From contig JAQWHI010000019.1 of NCBI GenBank assembly GCA_029249445.1, positions 271,378 through 335,377 of the forward strand: DNA of 64,000 bases, in the 5' to 3' direction. The DNA comes from Crocinitomicaceae bacterium (GTDB taxonomy: Bacteria; Bacteroidota; Bacteroidia; Flavobacteriales_D; Crocinitomicaceae). Shown one piece after another: positions 1 through 9,258 of the stretch (position 1 is the first letter of the stretch; every line of letters begins with the position of its first letter). Under the pieces are notes generated by a model. That model ran no database searches. It saw only the letters and a list, made by a program, of their open reading frames with translations, and had not been told where the DNA came from. The position numbers and the translations under genes are program-made.

Positions 1-493
1 AATCTTCAAGAATCAGGACTCCTTTTCCTGCAGCCAAACCATCGGCTTTCAAAACGTACGGTGATTTCATAGCGTCCAAAAACGCATAACCCGCTTCTAA
101 GGTATCTTTTGTAAATGTTGCATATTTCGCCGTGGGGATGTTGTGTCGGCGCATAAATTCTTTTGCAAAATCTTTGCTCCCTTCGAGCTGAGCCGCTTCT
201 TTGTTCGGACCCACAACGGCCACTTTCGCAAGTGCTTCATCCGCTTCAAAAAAATCGGCTATTCCATTAACAAGTGGATCTTCTGGGCCAACTACTACAA
301 TATCTATTGCATTCTCGATAATAAAGGCCTTGATGCCTTCAAAATCATTTACAGATAAGTTAATGTTTTTGCCATGATTCTTTGTTCCAGCATTTCCTGG
401 GGCAATAAATAACTCTTCAAGTATTGAACTTTCTGATATTTTCCATGACAGTGCATGTTCTCTCCCTCCGGATCCTAGCAATAAAACGCGCAT
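1..493 (-). CDS. purD: Phosphoribosylamine--glycine ligase (PurD), N-terminal part
   Basis: GAR synthetase, the ATP-dependent second step of de novo purine synthesis in the cytoplasm. Only about 164 N-terminal residues are present; the gene runs off the left edge of the window. The start ATG (complement of 491-493) opens with the family's N-terminal nucleotide-binding motif, MRVLLLGSGGREHAL. Further on are the typical VVVGPEDPLVNGIAD stretch and, close to the window edge, LKADGLAAGKGV, which belongs to the ATP-grasp region. It lies 9 bases downstream of purQ on the same strand, so the two probably form a purine-synthesis operon. Identification is firm from family motifs. Confidence 0.96.
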   Translation of the reverse strand, partial: MRVLLLGSGGREHALSWKISESSILEELFIAPGNAGTKNHGKNINLSVNDFEGIKAFIIENAIDIVVVGPEDPLVNGIADFFEADEALAKVAVVGPNKEAAQLEGSKDFAKEFMRRHNIPTAKYATFTKDTLEAGYAFLDAMKSPYVLKADGLAAGKGVLILED

Positions 494-502
494 AAATTCT
501 AA

Positions 503-1189
503 TTAACAGTGTGCTAAAATTGATTCAAACATGGCTTTCCCATCTAAGTTTGAAAGCTCTGCATCTGCAGCTCTCTCAGGGTGTGGCATCATTCCGAATA
601 CATTTCTTGCTTCATTGCAAACACCAGCAATGTTATTAATGGATCCATTCGGATTTACATCTCCAGAAACTTCTGCCTGCTCAGTACAGTATCGAAACAA
701 AACTTGATTGTTCTCTGTCAATCTTGCAATCGTTTCATCTGAAGCATAATATCTTCCCTCTCCATGTGCGATCGGAATCTTATATGCTCTATCTGGATTT
801 AACCCTTTTGTAATCCCTGCAGTTGTCGGTTCAGGTTTTAAATAGACATTTTTACAAATAAACTTTTGGTTGTCATTGTGTAACAATGCTCCATCCAATA
901 AGCCAGACTCAGTTAAGATTTGAAACCCATTACAAACTCCAAGTACATACCCACCATTTTCGGCGTGTTTAATGACCTCCGTCATAATCGGAGAAAGCTT
1001 TGCAATCGCTCCAGACCGAAGGTAATCCCCATAAGAAAACCCCCCAGGTAAAACAACAAAATCAACCCCTTTTAAATCTGCCTCTTTGTGCCACAAACGC
1101 TCAACTTCTTGACCAAGTAAAGATTCAAGAACATAAATCATGTCCTCATCGCAATTGGACCCTGGGAAAGTTACTACTCCAAACTTCAT
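503..1189 (-). CDS. purQ: Phosphoribosylformylglycinamidine synthase subunit PurQ
   Basis: Glutamine amidotransferase subunit of FGAM synthase; it supplies ammonia to PurL in purine synthesis. The 228-residue length fits the stand-alone PurQ family. The start MKFGVVTFPGSNCDED is characteristic. The class I glutaminase nucleophile is the Cys in GVCNGFQIL (around residue 86), and the His-Glu pair lies in MMPHPERA near the C-terminus. It is followed by purD on the same strand. A possible -7 element (CAAAATTA on the + strand, read as TAATTTTG) lies at 1257-1264, giving a leader of roughly 65 bases. No purL or purS is visible in this window. Confidence 0.97.
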   Translation of the reverse strand: MKFGVVTFPGSNCDEDMIYVLESLLGQEVERLWHKEADLKGVDFVVLPGGFSYGDYLRSGAIAKLSPIMTEVIKHAENGGYVLGVCNGFQILTESGLLDGALLHNDNQKFICKNVYLKPEPTTAGITKGLNPDRAYKIPIAHGEGRYYASDETIARLTENNQVLFRYCTEQAEVSGDVNPNGSINNIAGVCNEARNVFGMMPHPERAADAELSNLDGKAMFESILAHC

Positions 1190-1267
1190 TTTTATTTGTT
1201 TTAATGTGGGGGAACTGATGTATCCCTAATTTACTGATTTGATTCCTAATCGAATACAAAATTACGA

Positions 1268-2293
1268 TTATTCACTTGCCAAAAAGTATAATGGAAAGAA
1301 AAATTTACACACCGAAAACAAAAACAACACATAAAAAACTATCGTCGTTGAATTTTTGAGATTTCTGTACCCAAAAGCATAAGGAAAAATAAACATAAGA
1401 GGTACAATCAAAACGCTAAGTACTTCCTTTTTCTGAAATAGCAGGTAGGCTATTAGGGCCATAAAGAAGGAAAAACTTAGTAAAACCAATATAACCTTAA
1501 ACAGCTTTTTCAATCGAATTGAGCTTTTCTGTAATTTTTCTCTCAACCCATTTAAAGAGAGAAAAAACAAAAGTACAACGATAGCCCCTAGTACAATAAG
1601 TTCTTTAAACCAGGTCTCAAAAGTAGCCGAACTAAGGTGGTCATTTGTTAGCTCAATTTGAAAAGTCAACTTATATATTCCTGCATAAACCAAAGGCAAG
1701 ATTAAACCTATGAGCGTCAATATTAATTCACGAAAAACAAAAGGCCGAATCACCCAAATAATCCAAAATAAAAAAACAACAAAGCAGAGCATCAAAGGAT
1801 CAAATGTAAGTGCCAAACCAACCAAAAACGCTGCGTTAAAAATTAAACTTCTTGCATCTTCATTTTGTTTTAATTGCAGCAATTGAGATAAGGAAAGAAC
1901 AAAAAAAGTTTGAGCAACCCCCCAGCCATCGAGAAAATAGAACGAATGAAAAAAACTTGTTAACACAACATACAACAGCGCAGGTAAATATGTGTTTCGC
2001 TCCATAAAACCATTTCTATTGAAAAACATATTAATAAGAACGGCGTTTAGCATCACAAGTGCCCCTGCAATCAACTGAGACAACACGGATGTTTGTGCGA
2101 TAATTTTATCCCAAAATCCGAAAACCACATTTGTGTCTGCAATGTGATGACTGCCCCACACATTAAGCGCAGCATATCCAACAATTATAAAGGGTAAAAG
2201 CAGGAGTACATACGATCTATTTCCGAAGAATATTCTAACCACATCAACGAAGATACATTTTTTATTCGCTCTTTTTTGCTTAGTAATTATCAT
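1268..2293 (-). CDS. Polytopic membrane protein, DUF6427-like
   Basis: Hydrophobic protein of about 341 residues with roughly ten predicted membrane segments spread evenly from residue 25 to the end. The region around FVDVVRIFFGNRSYVLLLLP resembles the N-terminus of the DUF6427 family, a Bacteroidetes-restricted group without known function; this assignment is from memory of the family and is moderate. I chose the internal Met (MIITKQKR) because family members begin shortly before the first membrane segment; an upstream Met at 2317 is possible. It lies between the purine genes and a divergent DksA-like gene. No catalytic motif is visible. Confidence 0.6.
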   Translation of the reverse strand: MIITKQKRANKKCIFVDVVRIFFGNRSYVLLLLPFIIVGYAALNVWGSHHIADTNVVFGFWDKIIAQTSVLSQLIAGALVMLNAVLINMFFNRNGFMERNTYLPALLYVVLTSFFHSFYFLDGWGVAQTFFVLSLSQLLQLKQNEDARSLIFNAAFLVGLALTFDPLMLCFVVFLFWIIWVIRPFVFRELILTLIGLILPLVYAGIYKLTFQIELTNDHLSSATFETWFKELIVLGAIVVLLFFLSLNGLREKLQKSSIRLKKLFKVILVLLSFSFFMALIAYLLFQKKEVLSVLIVPLMFIFPYAFGYRNLKNSTTIVFYVLFLFSVCKFFFPLYFLASE

Positions 2294-2354
2294 AATTCTA
2301 TCTTTAAGCCTTCTCAAGAAAAGAGATGTAATTTAACCCTAAAAAGGACAGGCT

Positions 2355-2729
2355 ATGGCAACGGCAAGATATTCAGATAGTGACTTACAAGAGTTCAAAG
2401 ATTTAATTAATGGTAAGCTGAAAGAAGCAAAAGAAGACCTTAACTTATTAAAAGGCTCTCTGTCTCATAGTGATGATCACGGCACAAATGATACGGGAAG
2501 GTCTTTTAATATGATGGAAGACGGTTCAGACACATTGTCTCGAGAAGAAGTGGCACAATTGGCTTCGCGTCAAGAGAAGTTTATTGCAAGTCTAAAAAAC
2601 GCTTTAATGCGTATAGAAAATAAAACTTATGGAATCTGCAGGGTAACGGGGAAACTAATAAAAAAAGAGCGGCTGAAGCTGGTTCCTCATGCAACCTTAA
2701 GTATTGAAGCAAAAAATGCACAAAGTTAA
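2355..2729 (+). CDS. TraR/DksA-family regulator with a degenerate zinc finger
   Basis: A 124-residue member of the DksA/TraR C4-zinc-finger superfamily, which bind the RNA polymerase secondary channel and modulate transcription initiation. Residues 1-80 are a charged helical hairpin (LKEAKEDLNLLKGSL ... LASRQEKFIASLKNALMRIE), and the C-terminal module reads TYGICRVTGKLIKKERLKLV then PHATLSIEAK. Canonical members carry two CxxC pairs; only one Cys is present here, so zinc cannot be bound in the usual way. I recall this degenerate form as common in Bacteroidetes. lspA follows after 6 bases, so the two are probably co-transcribed. Confidence 0.85.
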   Translation: MATARYSDSDLQEFKDLINGKLKEAKEDLNLLKGSLSHSDDHGTNDTGRSFNMMEDGSDTLSREEVAQLASRQEKFIASLKNALMRIENKTYGICRVTGKLIKKERLKLVPHATLSIEAKNAQS

Positions 2730-2735
2730 AGTTCT

Positions 2736-3500
2736 GTGAAAAAAAACCTTATCATCGTTACGATTATCGTAACGATTGTTCTTGTGTTTGATCAGGTCCT
2801 CAAGATTTACATCAAATCCAACTTCTCCCCAGGAGAAACACACCCATTAATTGGTGATTGGTTTGTTCTAGAGTACATAGAAAACCAAGGAATGGCATTC
2901 GGAACAACCTTCGGTTCTTCCATCTGGGCGAAACTTGCATTGAGCCTATTTAGAGTCGCAGCAATCGTCGGTATTGTCTACTACTTGATCAAGCAGGCTA
3001 GAACTAAAATTCGTTTGGAATTTCTAATTGCAGTTGGATTAATTCTTGCGGGAGCAACTGGTAACCTAATTGATTCAATGTTTTACGACTACCTTTTCCC
3101 TGTGGACCAATACTTAAACTGCCATCTTGAATACAACCTGCTACCTGGCTCAGGAAATTATTATAATTGTGACTATTACGGCATTACTGAACGCACAGAA
3201 ATACGGCACACCGGGTTTCTTTTTGGAAATGTAGTAGACATGTTTCAGTTCCGAGCAACATGGCCACAATGGATGCCTTGGATCTCTGGAAAGGAGGTTT
3301 TTCCTGCTATTTGGAACGTCGCAGACGCATCAATTACTCTTGGTGTTGTTCTTGTTTTTTTGAGACAACGCACTTACTTTCCCAAAGATAAAAATCAAGA
3401 AAAAAAGCGCTTTGCATTAAATGTTCCGTGGAAAAAAAAGACCTCTAACAATATCCCTCCAGAAACAGAGGAACAAAATGCTTCTGACACAAAGCAATAG
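2736..3500 (+). CDS. lspA: Lipoprotein signal peptidase (signal peptidase II)
   Basis: Inner-membrane aspartyl protease that cleaves prolipoproteins before the lipidated Cys. It starts at GTG 2736, giving MKKNLIIVTIIVTIVLVFDQ. Family landmarks are DQVLK (D19), ENQGMAFG (N50), GATGNLID (residues 106-113), and the two catalytic aspartates in GNVVDMF (D168) and NVADASITLG (D197). At 254 residues it is much longer than the 160-170 of E. coli because of an insert of about 50 residues between GNLID and the first catalytic Asp and a charged tail after residue 210. Long forms are usual in Bacteroidetes. The many lipobox proteins in this window are its expected substrates. Confidence 0.95.
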   Translation: MKKNLIIVTIIVTIVLVFDQVLKIYIKSNFSPGETHPLIGDWFVLEYIENQGMAFGTTFGSSIWAKLALSLFRVAAIVGIVYYLIKQARTKIRLEFLIAVGLILAGATGNLIDSMFYDYLFPVDQYLNCHLEYNLLPGSGNYYNCDYYGITERTEIRHTGFLFGNVVDMFQFRATWPQWMPWISGKEVFPAIWNVADASITLGVVLVFLRQRTYFPKDKNQEKKRFALNVPWKKKTSNNIPPETEEQNASDTKQ

Positions 3501-3531
3501 TAGTTCAAGCGGCCACCTGTGATTGCAAAAA

Positions 3532-5247
3532 TTAAAATCTAAACGTAACACCCCCCATTGCTTGAAACGACTGGACTGGCGCATTGTACCACCTTTGATA
3601 ACGTTGAGATGCAAAGTTGTTAAACTGTATGAATGCAGATACTCTTTTGCTGTACCTGTATTCAACCCCAAAATTCGCGTCAACAATAAAATTTAATGTT
3701 TTAATATATTGATTGTTTTCCAATGTTACTCCCTCACCCGGACCGAAAACCAAGGCTTTGCGCCCATGCTCTAAATCAAGATCAAGATTCAACAAAAATT
3801 TATCAAATAAATTGTAAGCTCCCCGAAGCACAACTTGTAATTGTGGCAAGTTCCACGCATAACTATTGTTGTTAAGTGTATATGAATTCAAAAGACCCAA
3901 CGCATCAATTTTTAGTTTTTCATTCAACTGATAGGCGATAGACCCCTCAATAAACGCAACGTTCATTGTATCATAAACAACTTGAAACTGATTCCCTATT
4001 GAATATACAGTGTCTGTAACAAACAATGCTTTGTTTTTGATGTTTGAAAAGCTTACACCAACATTGAAACTCATTTGCTTGCTCAATGTTCCTTTTACAC
4101 CACCAAAAAAATCTATTGATGTATTTTCATTTTTTAGCTGCACATTAGAGAGAATGAACTCATTTTCGCCTGTCAAACTCTTAAATGATGTTTGCTTCAT
4201 TCCTCCTCTTAAGCCGGCATATGGAATCAACATATCATTGAGCATGCTGTATTTAATCTCAAGATCCGGATAGATATGTGCGTTTACTTTATCAAGGCTG
4301 TTAAACACCAAATCAAGCCCTATTTTGGCTTTAAAACGATCATCTTGAAGGTGTGTTGTAATCGTTGGGTGCCAATTTACGAGAGTATTGTTCGAAACCA
4401 AGCCAGTGTACAAAGCAGTTAAACTTGAGTCCGGAACACCATACTTATAACCGTTGTAATTGACATTAAAATCAACCGCATAGGTCTCCTTCCCCTTTTT
4501 GATTTTTGCTCGCGAACTCAATGAGAAAAAGTTCTCTCGGGCTCTCCAGTCGCGTTCCAACTCAACTTTTGGTCGAAGAGAAACAAAATTGTTATAATTC
4601 AATCCAACACTATAATTCAACTTAGCACTGTCTTTCCGGTGAGAAAAAAATGACGTGCCGAAACCCCAATCATTGTATCGTTGGCGTATCGTCTGTGAAT
4701 CAATCGTATCTGCATCTGTTGGATATGCATAATAGTGCAGCCCTTGATTGTCGTAATGGACATCTCCCCGAAGAGAATACCGTTTTTCATTAATTCCTCC
4801 GTAGAGACCAACACCGGTTCTGTCGAATTGTGCAGGAGCATATCCCTTTAAGTTCCCAAATGAGCTAAGGTGCTTAGCATGCGCCCCATAAATGTATTTC
4901 CTTGAGCGCTTTGAATCAAAGTAATATTCTCCGAGTGGCATCAATTCTGTTCCTACACCTGCTTTTATATAAGAGCTATACAATTGAGAAAGCCGCTCTT
5001 TGGTGCTAATCGAAGCTGGAGTAATTACTGAAACTTCCGATTCGACTTCGAACTTTAATTCAAGCAGCGGAAACGCTACCATAGGTGTTGAAATCGACGT
5101 ATCTACAACACGAGGAGTTAATCCGGTTCTGTATGCCTTTTCAACTTCACGGCTTCCTGTAACCTCAATTTCATGGCCCTGTCCAAGCAACGATGTTGTG
5201 GCAAACACGGCTCCAAAAGCAACTATGTATTTTCTATTGGTCCCCAT
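3532..5247 (-). CDS. Outer-membrane beta-barrel protein partnered with a TPR protein
   Basis: A 571-residue protein with an N-terminal signal peptide (about 1-22, ending SLLGQG) and alternating amphipathic strands rich in Tyr, Asn and Gly across residues 90-571, ending in aromatic FRF, as expected for an outer-membrane barrel. It resembles the barrel half of TonB-dependent receptors but I see no plug domain. Its ATG overlaps the stop codon of the upstream TPR gene (TAATG), so translation of the two is coupled and they probably form an envelope complex. Ligand and function are unknown. Confidence 0.7.
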   Translation of the reverse strand: MGTNRKYIVAFGAVFATTSLLGQGHEIEVTGSREVEKAYRTGLTPRVVDTSISTPMVAFPLLELKFEVESEVSVITPASISTKERLSQLYSSYIKAGVGTELMPLGEYYFDSKRSRKYIYGAHAKHLSSFGNLKGYAPAQFDRTGVGLYGGINEKRYSLRGDVHYDNQGLHYYAYPTDADTIDSQTIRQRYNDWGFGTSFFSHRKDSAKLNYSVGLNYNNFVSLRPKVELERDWRARENFFSLSSRAKIKKGKETYAVDFNVNYNGYKYGVPDSSLTALYTGLVSNNTLVNWHPTITTHLQDDRFKAKIGLDLVFNSLDKVNAHIYPDLEIKYSMLNDMLIPYAGLRGGMKQTSFKSLTGENEFILSNVQLKNENTSIDFFGGVKGTLSKQMSFNVGVSFSNIKNKALFVTDTVYSIGNQFQVVYDTMNVAFIEGSIAYQLNEKLKIDALGLLNSYTLNNNSYAWNLPQLQVVLRGAYNLFDKFLLNLDLDLEHGRKALVFGPGEGVTLENNQYIKTLNFIVDANFGVEYRYSKRVSAFIQFNNFASQRYQRWYNAPVQSFQAMGGVTFRF

Positions 5248-8200
5248 TACTCTTCGTCTATTTCTATTGTTTTTTCCTCTGCCTCCTCAATTTCCTTTGA
5301 AACATTTTTTAACTGCATCAATTCGTCCCAATATTGATTCGCCTGATCAATAATGCCGTCATCGCTAATTGGATAATGTTGTTGAATTGACTTCAAATCG
5401 CTTTCTGCTTGAAACAAATTATTCTCATTCATATATACCCTTGATCGTAAAATCAACCCTTTCGCCACCCAATAATTGTACTTTGGTTTCATTTTTAACA
5501 ATCCTGAAATTTCATCATGTGCATCGTCCAATTTGTCTTCTTGAAAAGCAATGTCTGCAAGACAATATCGAGCCTCTGCTCCCATATATGTAGTAGTCGT
5601 TTTTACCAGCCAGTTTAAAGACGGTTTTGCCGCCTCAAATTGTGTAAGACTATAATTTGATAGTGCAACAGCATAATGTGCTTCAAGTTGAAAATCTCCA
5701 TTTACCTGAGAGTTGGAAATCACTTTTTCGCCATATACAATCGCATTTTGCCAGTTTTCTATCTGATAATGACAACGCATTAAGCCTAATTTTGCATTAA
5801 ACGATCGTTCTGGATTTTTTGCAGACTGTTCAAGTCTTTGGTAGTATAAAATTGCCGCTTCAAATTGACCTTCATTGTATAAGTACTTTGAAACTCGAAC
5901 TGCTTGCTGTTCTGTATAGATGGTATTGTTGTTTTCATTAAGCGCTTCACGATATATCACAATTGCATTTTCCATATCGTCCAATTGGAAATAACAATTC
6001 CCGAGATAATCCTGAACCTCAGCTCTATAACGTCCACTCGGAAATTTTTTAATATAAGACTCAAGTTTTGGGATTGAATTTCTATACCGCTGCTCATCAG
6101 ACAAAATACTATCATGATAGGCTTCAATTGCAGGAATGTAATATAAGTTTTCCTTTTCATCAGCACTGAATTCAAAACATGGATATTCTTGCGCTAATGC
6201 TTCAATCTTATTTGGTGCGTTAATTGCCAAATACAATTCTTTTAGCCCTCCTGCAATACGTGTACAAACATCATTATTTGTTTGCCCGTATGCTCCAATG
6301 ATGTCTAAATACTCTTGCTCTGCTTGGGCAAATTCATCCTTTTTAAAGTAAAGGTCTGCCACATTGATCCGCGCATCAAGGTAAAGTCCCGATTCTGGAT
6401 AATCAAAAATGATTTTATTGTAATACTGAAGAGCTTTTTCATAATTGCCATTCGAAAAATAGGTGTCCGCTACCGCTTTCACCGACGGTAACAAATACAC
6501 TGACTCAGGATAATTGTTGATGATATCCAGTAAAGAAACAATTTTTTCAACTGATTTATCTTGCATATAACCATAGGTCTTTGCAATGTAAAATAAAGCT
6601 TGATCTTCAAACCCTGAGCGAAGATCGACGACCTTTTTATAAAATTTTATGGCTTGTAGGTTTTCTTTTAAAACAAAGTATGAATCTCCGATTCGCATGT
6701 AGGCATCTGCTTGCTTTTGCTTTCCCTCTGGAGACGACGTAACAAAACTTCTGAACGCTTCATTCGAGCGCTGTAACATGGCGATTCGTTGTAACTTTTT
6801 CCCCGCTTTATGATAAGCGTCTGCTTTGTTCAAGTAGGAGTATCCAACGCTATACATCGCCTCTTGTTTTAATCCAGGAGCAGTTGTTATTGGCAAAAGG
6901 CCAAAACGCTTATAAAGTTCTATTGCTTTGTCGTAATTCTTAAGTCTGTAATAAGAATCCGCAATCCAGTATACCGCCATACCAGAAATCGATGGATCAA
7001 TTGGATATGTTTCAACGCGTTCGAATGACTTTATAGAATTCTTAAAGTCGTTTTTTTGATAGCGCTCAACACCCTGATTAAATGTTATTAATTGATATGC
7101 TTGCTTGAGTCGAACATTTTTGCTTGGTAATTTGTCCAAAGAAGCAAGAGCCTTTGAATAATTGTTGGTGCTCAAATAAACATTGACTAAATACTGGTAA
7201 ATATCCTCCCTTCGTTCGGCATTCGGATAGCTAGTTAAATACAATTCAAATGCTTCGACCGCTTCATTGTATGGATTAATATCTAATTGATAACAAAGTA
7301 CAGCATAATTGTAAAGGGCGTCCTCTTGAATCACGGGGTTTTTTTCAATGAATGCTGCGCCCTCGAACGCCGATCGTGCCGATAGTTTATTGTCAAGCTT
7401 TAGCATGCATTCTGCAATGTGATAATAAGCTATTTGCCCCAGACTGTCCTCAATCTTTTTTACTTTATTAAACATAGGTATCGCATCGCTGAAATATCCG
7501 CTTTTGTATTGTGCGTAACCCAAACGGTAATCCTCTTCGCGTGTTGTCTTGCTTGACTTATTGTGCTTTTCCAAATAAGGAACAGCCTCGTCAAATTTGC
7601 CAATACGATAAAATGCGTCACCGATCAATAGATTCATTTCATTCTCATCAATTTTCCCCTTTGTTCCAGCAACCAAGGAGGCATACTTTGTAACCTCCAC
7701 ATACTTTCCTTGCAAGTAATAAATCTGAGCAATGTAGTAAGGGACAAATCCTCCGAACTTCTCATGGGACTCAAGTTTTAAAAACCCTTCAAGAGCTACC
7801 GCATATTTCTCTTTTTGATAAGCAATATGAGAATAGTAATACATTGCGGGAGCGGCGTACTGTGAAGTATCATCCTTAATCTCAACAAATGCATTTCTTG
7901 CAACATCAAAATTTGTTTCTTTAAAATTGGCGTATCCAACTTTAAAAAAATATTCCGCTCTATCTTCTTTTTGAACATCCTGAACATTCAACATTTCAAA
8001 CCACGCCAATGCATCAACCCATTTTTTCTTGTAATAATAGAATTTTCCTAATCGAAAATTAATGTTGTTGCGGTAAATGCTCTCCGGATAATTTTTGTTA
8101 AATGATTTTAACAGGCTTACTGCATCATTGTTGTAAAGTTCAATTGCAGATAAAGCCTCATAATACAATGCCTTGATGTACATGGGATCCTCTGGTCGTT

Positions 8201-8372
8201 CAAACCCATCAAGAAAAACCCTAAACTCTCGCCTTGCAGCACCAAATTGTTCTTTCTCAAACAGCTCTTCAGCCCGATAAAAGTTTTCGTACTCACTATT
8301 GTACTTCTCTGATGTTTGTGCGGAGAGGCTGAGAGATATTAGTACCGAAAGAATTAAAAGAATTCTATTCAT
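5247..8372 (-). CDS. Large periplasmic tetratricopeptide-repeat protein
   Basis: A 1041-residue protein with a signal peptide (MNRILLILSVLISLSLSAQ) without a lipobox, then many TPR units (for example YYKKKWVDALAWFEML and YFSNGNYEKALQYYNKIIFD) throughout residues 30-1020 and an acidic tail. TPR superhelices are protein-binding scaffolds; export implies a periplasmic role. It overlaps its downstream barrel partner by one base. The arrangement, a roughly 1000-residue TPR protein followed by a barrel, suggests a periplasm-outer membrane assembly. It lacks the lipobox expected of the T9SS lipoprotein PorW/SprE, so I do not call it that. Confidence 0.75.
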   Translation of the reverse strand: MNRILLILSVLISLSLSAQTSEKYNSEYENFYRAEELFEKEQFGAARREFRVFLDGFERPEDPMYIKALYYEALSAIELYNNDAVSLLKSFNKNYPESIYRNNINFRLGKFYYYKKKWVDALAWFEMLNVQDVQKEDRAEYFFKVGYANFKETNFDVARNAFVEIKDDTSQYAAPAMYYYSHIAYQKEKYAVALEGFLKLESHEKFGGFVPYYIAQIYYLQGKYVEVTKYASLVAGTKGKIDENEMNLLIGDAFYRIGKFDEAVPYLEKHNKSSKTTREEDYRLGYAQYKSGYFSDAIPMFNKVKKIEDSLGQIAYYHIAECMLKLDNKLSARSAFEGAAFIEKNPVIQEDALYNYAVLCYQLDINPYNEAVEAFELYLTSYPNAERREDIYQYLVNVYLSTNNYSKALASLDKLPSKNVRLKQAYQLITFNQGVERYQKNDFKNSIKSFERVETYPIDPSISGMAVYWIADSYYRLKNYDKAIELYKRFGLLPITTAPGLKQEAMYSVGYSYLNKADAYHKAGKKLQRIAMLQRSNEAFRSFVTSSPEGKQKQADAYMRIGDSYFVLKENLQAIKFYKKVVDLRSGFEDQALFYIAKTYGYMQDKSVEKIVSLLDIINNYPESVYLLPSVKAVADTYFSNGNYEKALQYYNKIIFDYPESGLYLDARINVADLYFKKDEFAQAEQEYLDIIGAYGQTNNDVCTRIAGGLKELYLAINAPNKIEALAQEYPCFEFSADEKENLYYIPAIEAYHDSILSDEQRYRNSIPKLESYIKKFPSGRYRAEVQDYLGNCYFQLDDMENAIVIYREALNENNNTIYTEQQAVRVSKYLYNEGQFEAAILYYQRLEQSAKNPERSFNAKLGLMRCHYQIENWQNAIVYGEKVISNSQVNGDFQLEAHYAVALSNYSLTQFEAAKPSLNWLVKTTTTYMGAEARYCLADIAFQEDKLDDAHDEISGLLKMKPKYNYWVAKGLILRSRVYMNENNLFQAESDLKSIQQHYPISDDGIIDQANQYWDELMQLKNVSKEIEEAEEKTIEIDEE

Positions 8373-8530
8373 TTTTTCACTGCTTTAGAATCAAGTAAAT
8401 TTACTTTAGATAATAACCACTATCTGCCAGTATTATAAAAGTTTTAAACGCGTTTCTGTTAAGATTATTTCGGGAATAATGATCAAACTCTATGCGGTTA
8501 TCGCCACCTTTACATCAAAGATTTCCATTT

Positions 8531-9247
8531 GTGAGCAGTTTAATTGAAATAAAGTTAGGAGAAATTTGCCAAAACAAGTCCGTTGTTTTAAATGACATTA
8601 ATGTCGATATTAAACCAAATGAATTTGTATACTTGATTGGTAAAACGGGAAGTGGAAAAAGTAGCTTGCTCAAGCTGTTGTACGGCGAATTAAAACTGTC
8701 GGGGGGTACCGGCCACATTGATAATTTTGATTTGAATGCTTTGCGTAAAAGAGATATTCCAAAACTGCGAAGAACCCTTGGAATTGTCTTTCAAGACTTT
8801 CAATTATTAACAGACCGATCCGTATTGGGAAACCTACTGTTTGTAATGGGAGCCTCTGGTTGGAAAGACAAAAAAGAAATGCATAAACGAGCAAAAGAAG
8901 TGCTGCAGTTGGTTGGTGTGGAAAATAAAATTAACTCTATGCCATTCGCCCTCTCTGGCGGCGAACAGCAACGTGTTGCAATTGCTCGAGCACTCTTAAA
9001 TCGCCCATCACTAATTTTGGCAGATGAGCCCACTGGAAACCTCGACCCAGAAACATCAGAAGAAATAATGCGTTTGCTGCTGGCAATTAGTAAAGAAGAA
9101 AAAACATCTGTTTTAATGGCAACTCATGACATGTCGATGGTTGAAAAATATCCTGGTCGAATCCTTCGTGTAGAACAAGGGACAATTCGTGAAGTAAACA
9201 CAATCAATCAATTTGATCCACTTTCTTCTTTTAATCCTAACGAATAA
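8531..9247 (+). CDS. ftsE: ABC-transporter ATPase FtsE
   Basis: Cytoplasmic ATPase of the FtsEX complex, which controls peptidoglycan hydrolases at the division site. The 238-residue protein has Walker A GKTGSGKSS, Q-loop FQDFQLL, signature LSGGEQQR, Walker B LILADEP and the H-loop THD. I start it at GTG 8531 (MSSLIEIKLG) because this matches the usual N-terminus just before the first beta strand; an in-frame ATG at 8492 would add 13 unusual residues. ftsX is not adjacent, so the complex is encoded at two loci. Other MacB/LolD-type ATPases are alternatives, but the sequence around YLIGKTGSGKSS fits Bacteroidetes FtsE best. Confidence 0.82.
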   Translation: MSSLIEIKLGEICQNKSVVLNDINVDIKPNEFVYLIGKTGSGKSSLLKLLYGELKLSGGTGHIDNFDLNALRKRDIPKLRRTLGIVFQDFQLLTDRSVLGNLLFVMGASGWKDKKEMHKRAKEVLQLVGVENKINSMPFALSGGEQQRVAIARALLNRPSLILADEPTGNLDPETSEEIMRLLLAISKEEKTSVLMATHDMSMVEKYPGRILRVEQGTIREVNTINQFDPLSSFNPNE

Positions 9248-9258
9248 ATAAGCGTCAC

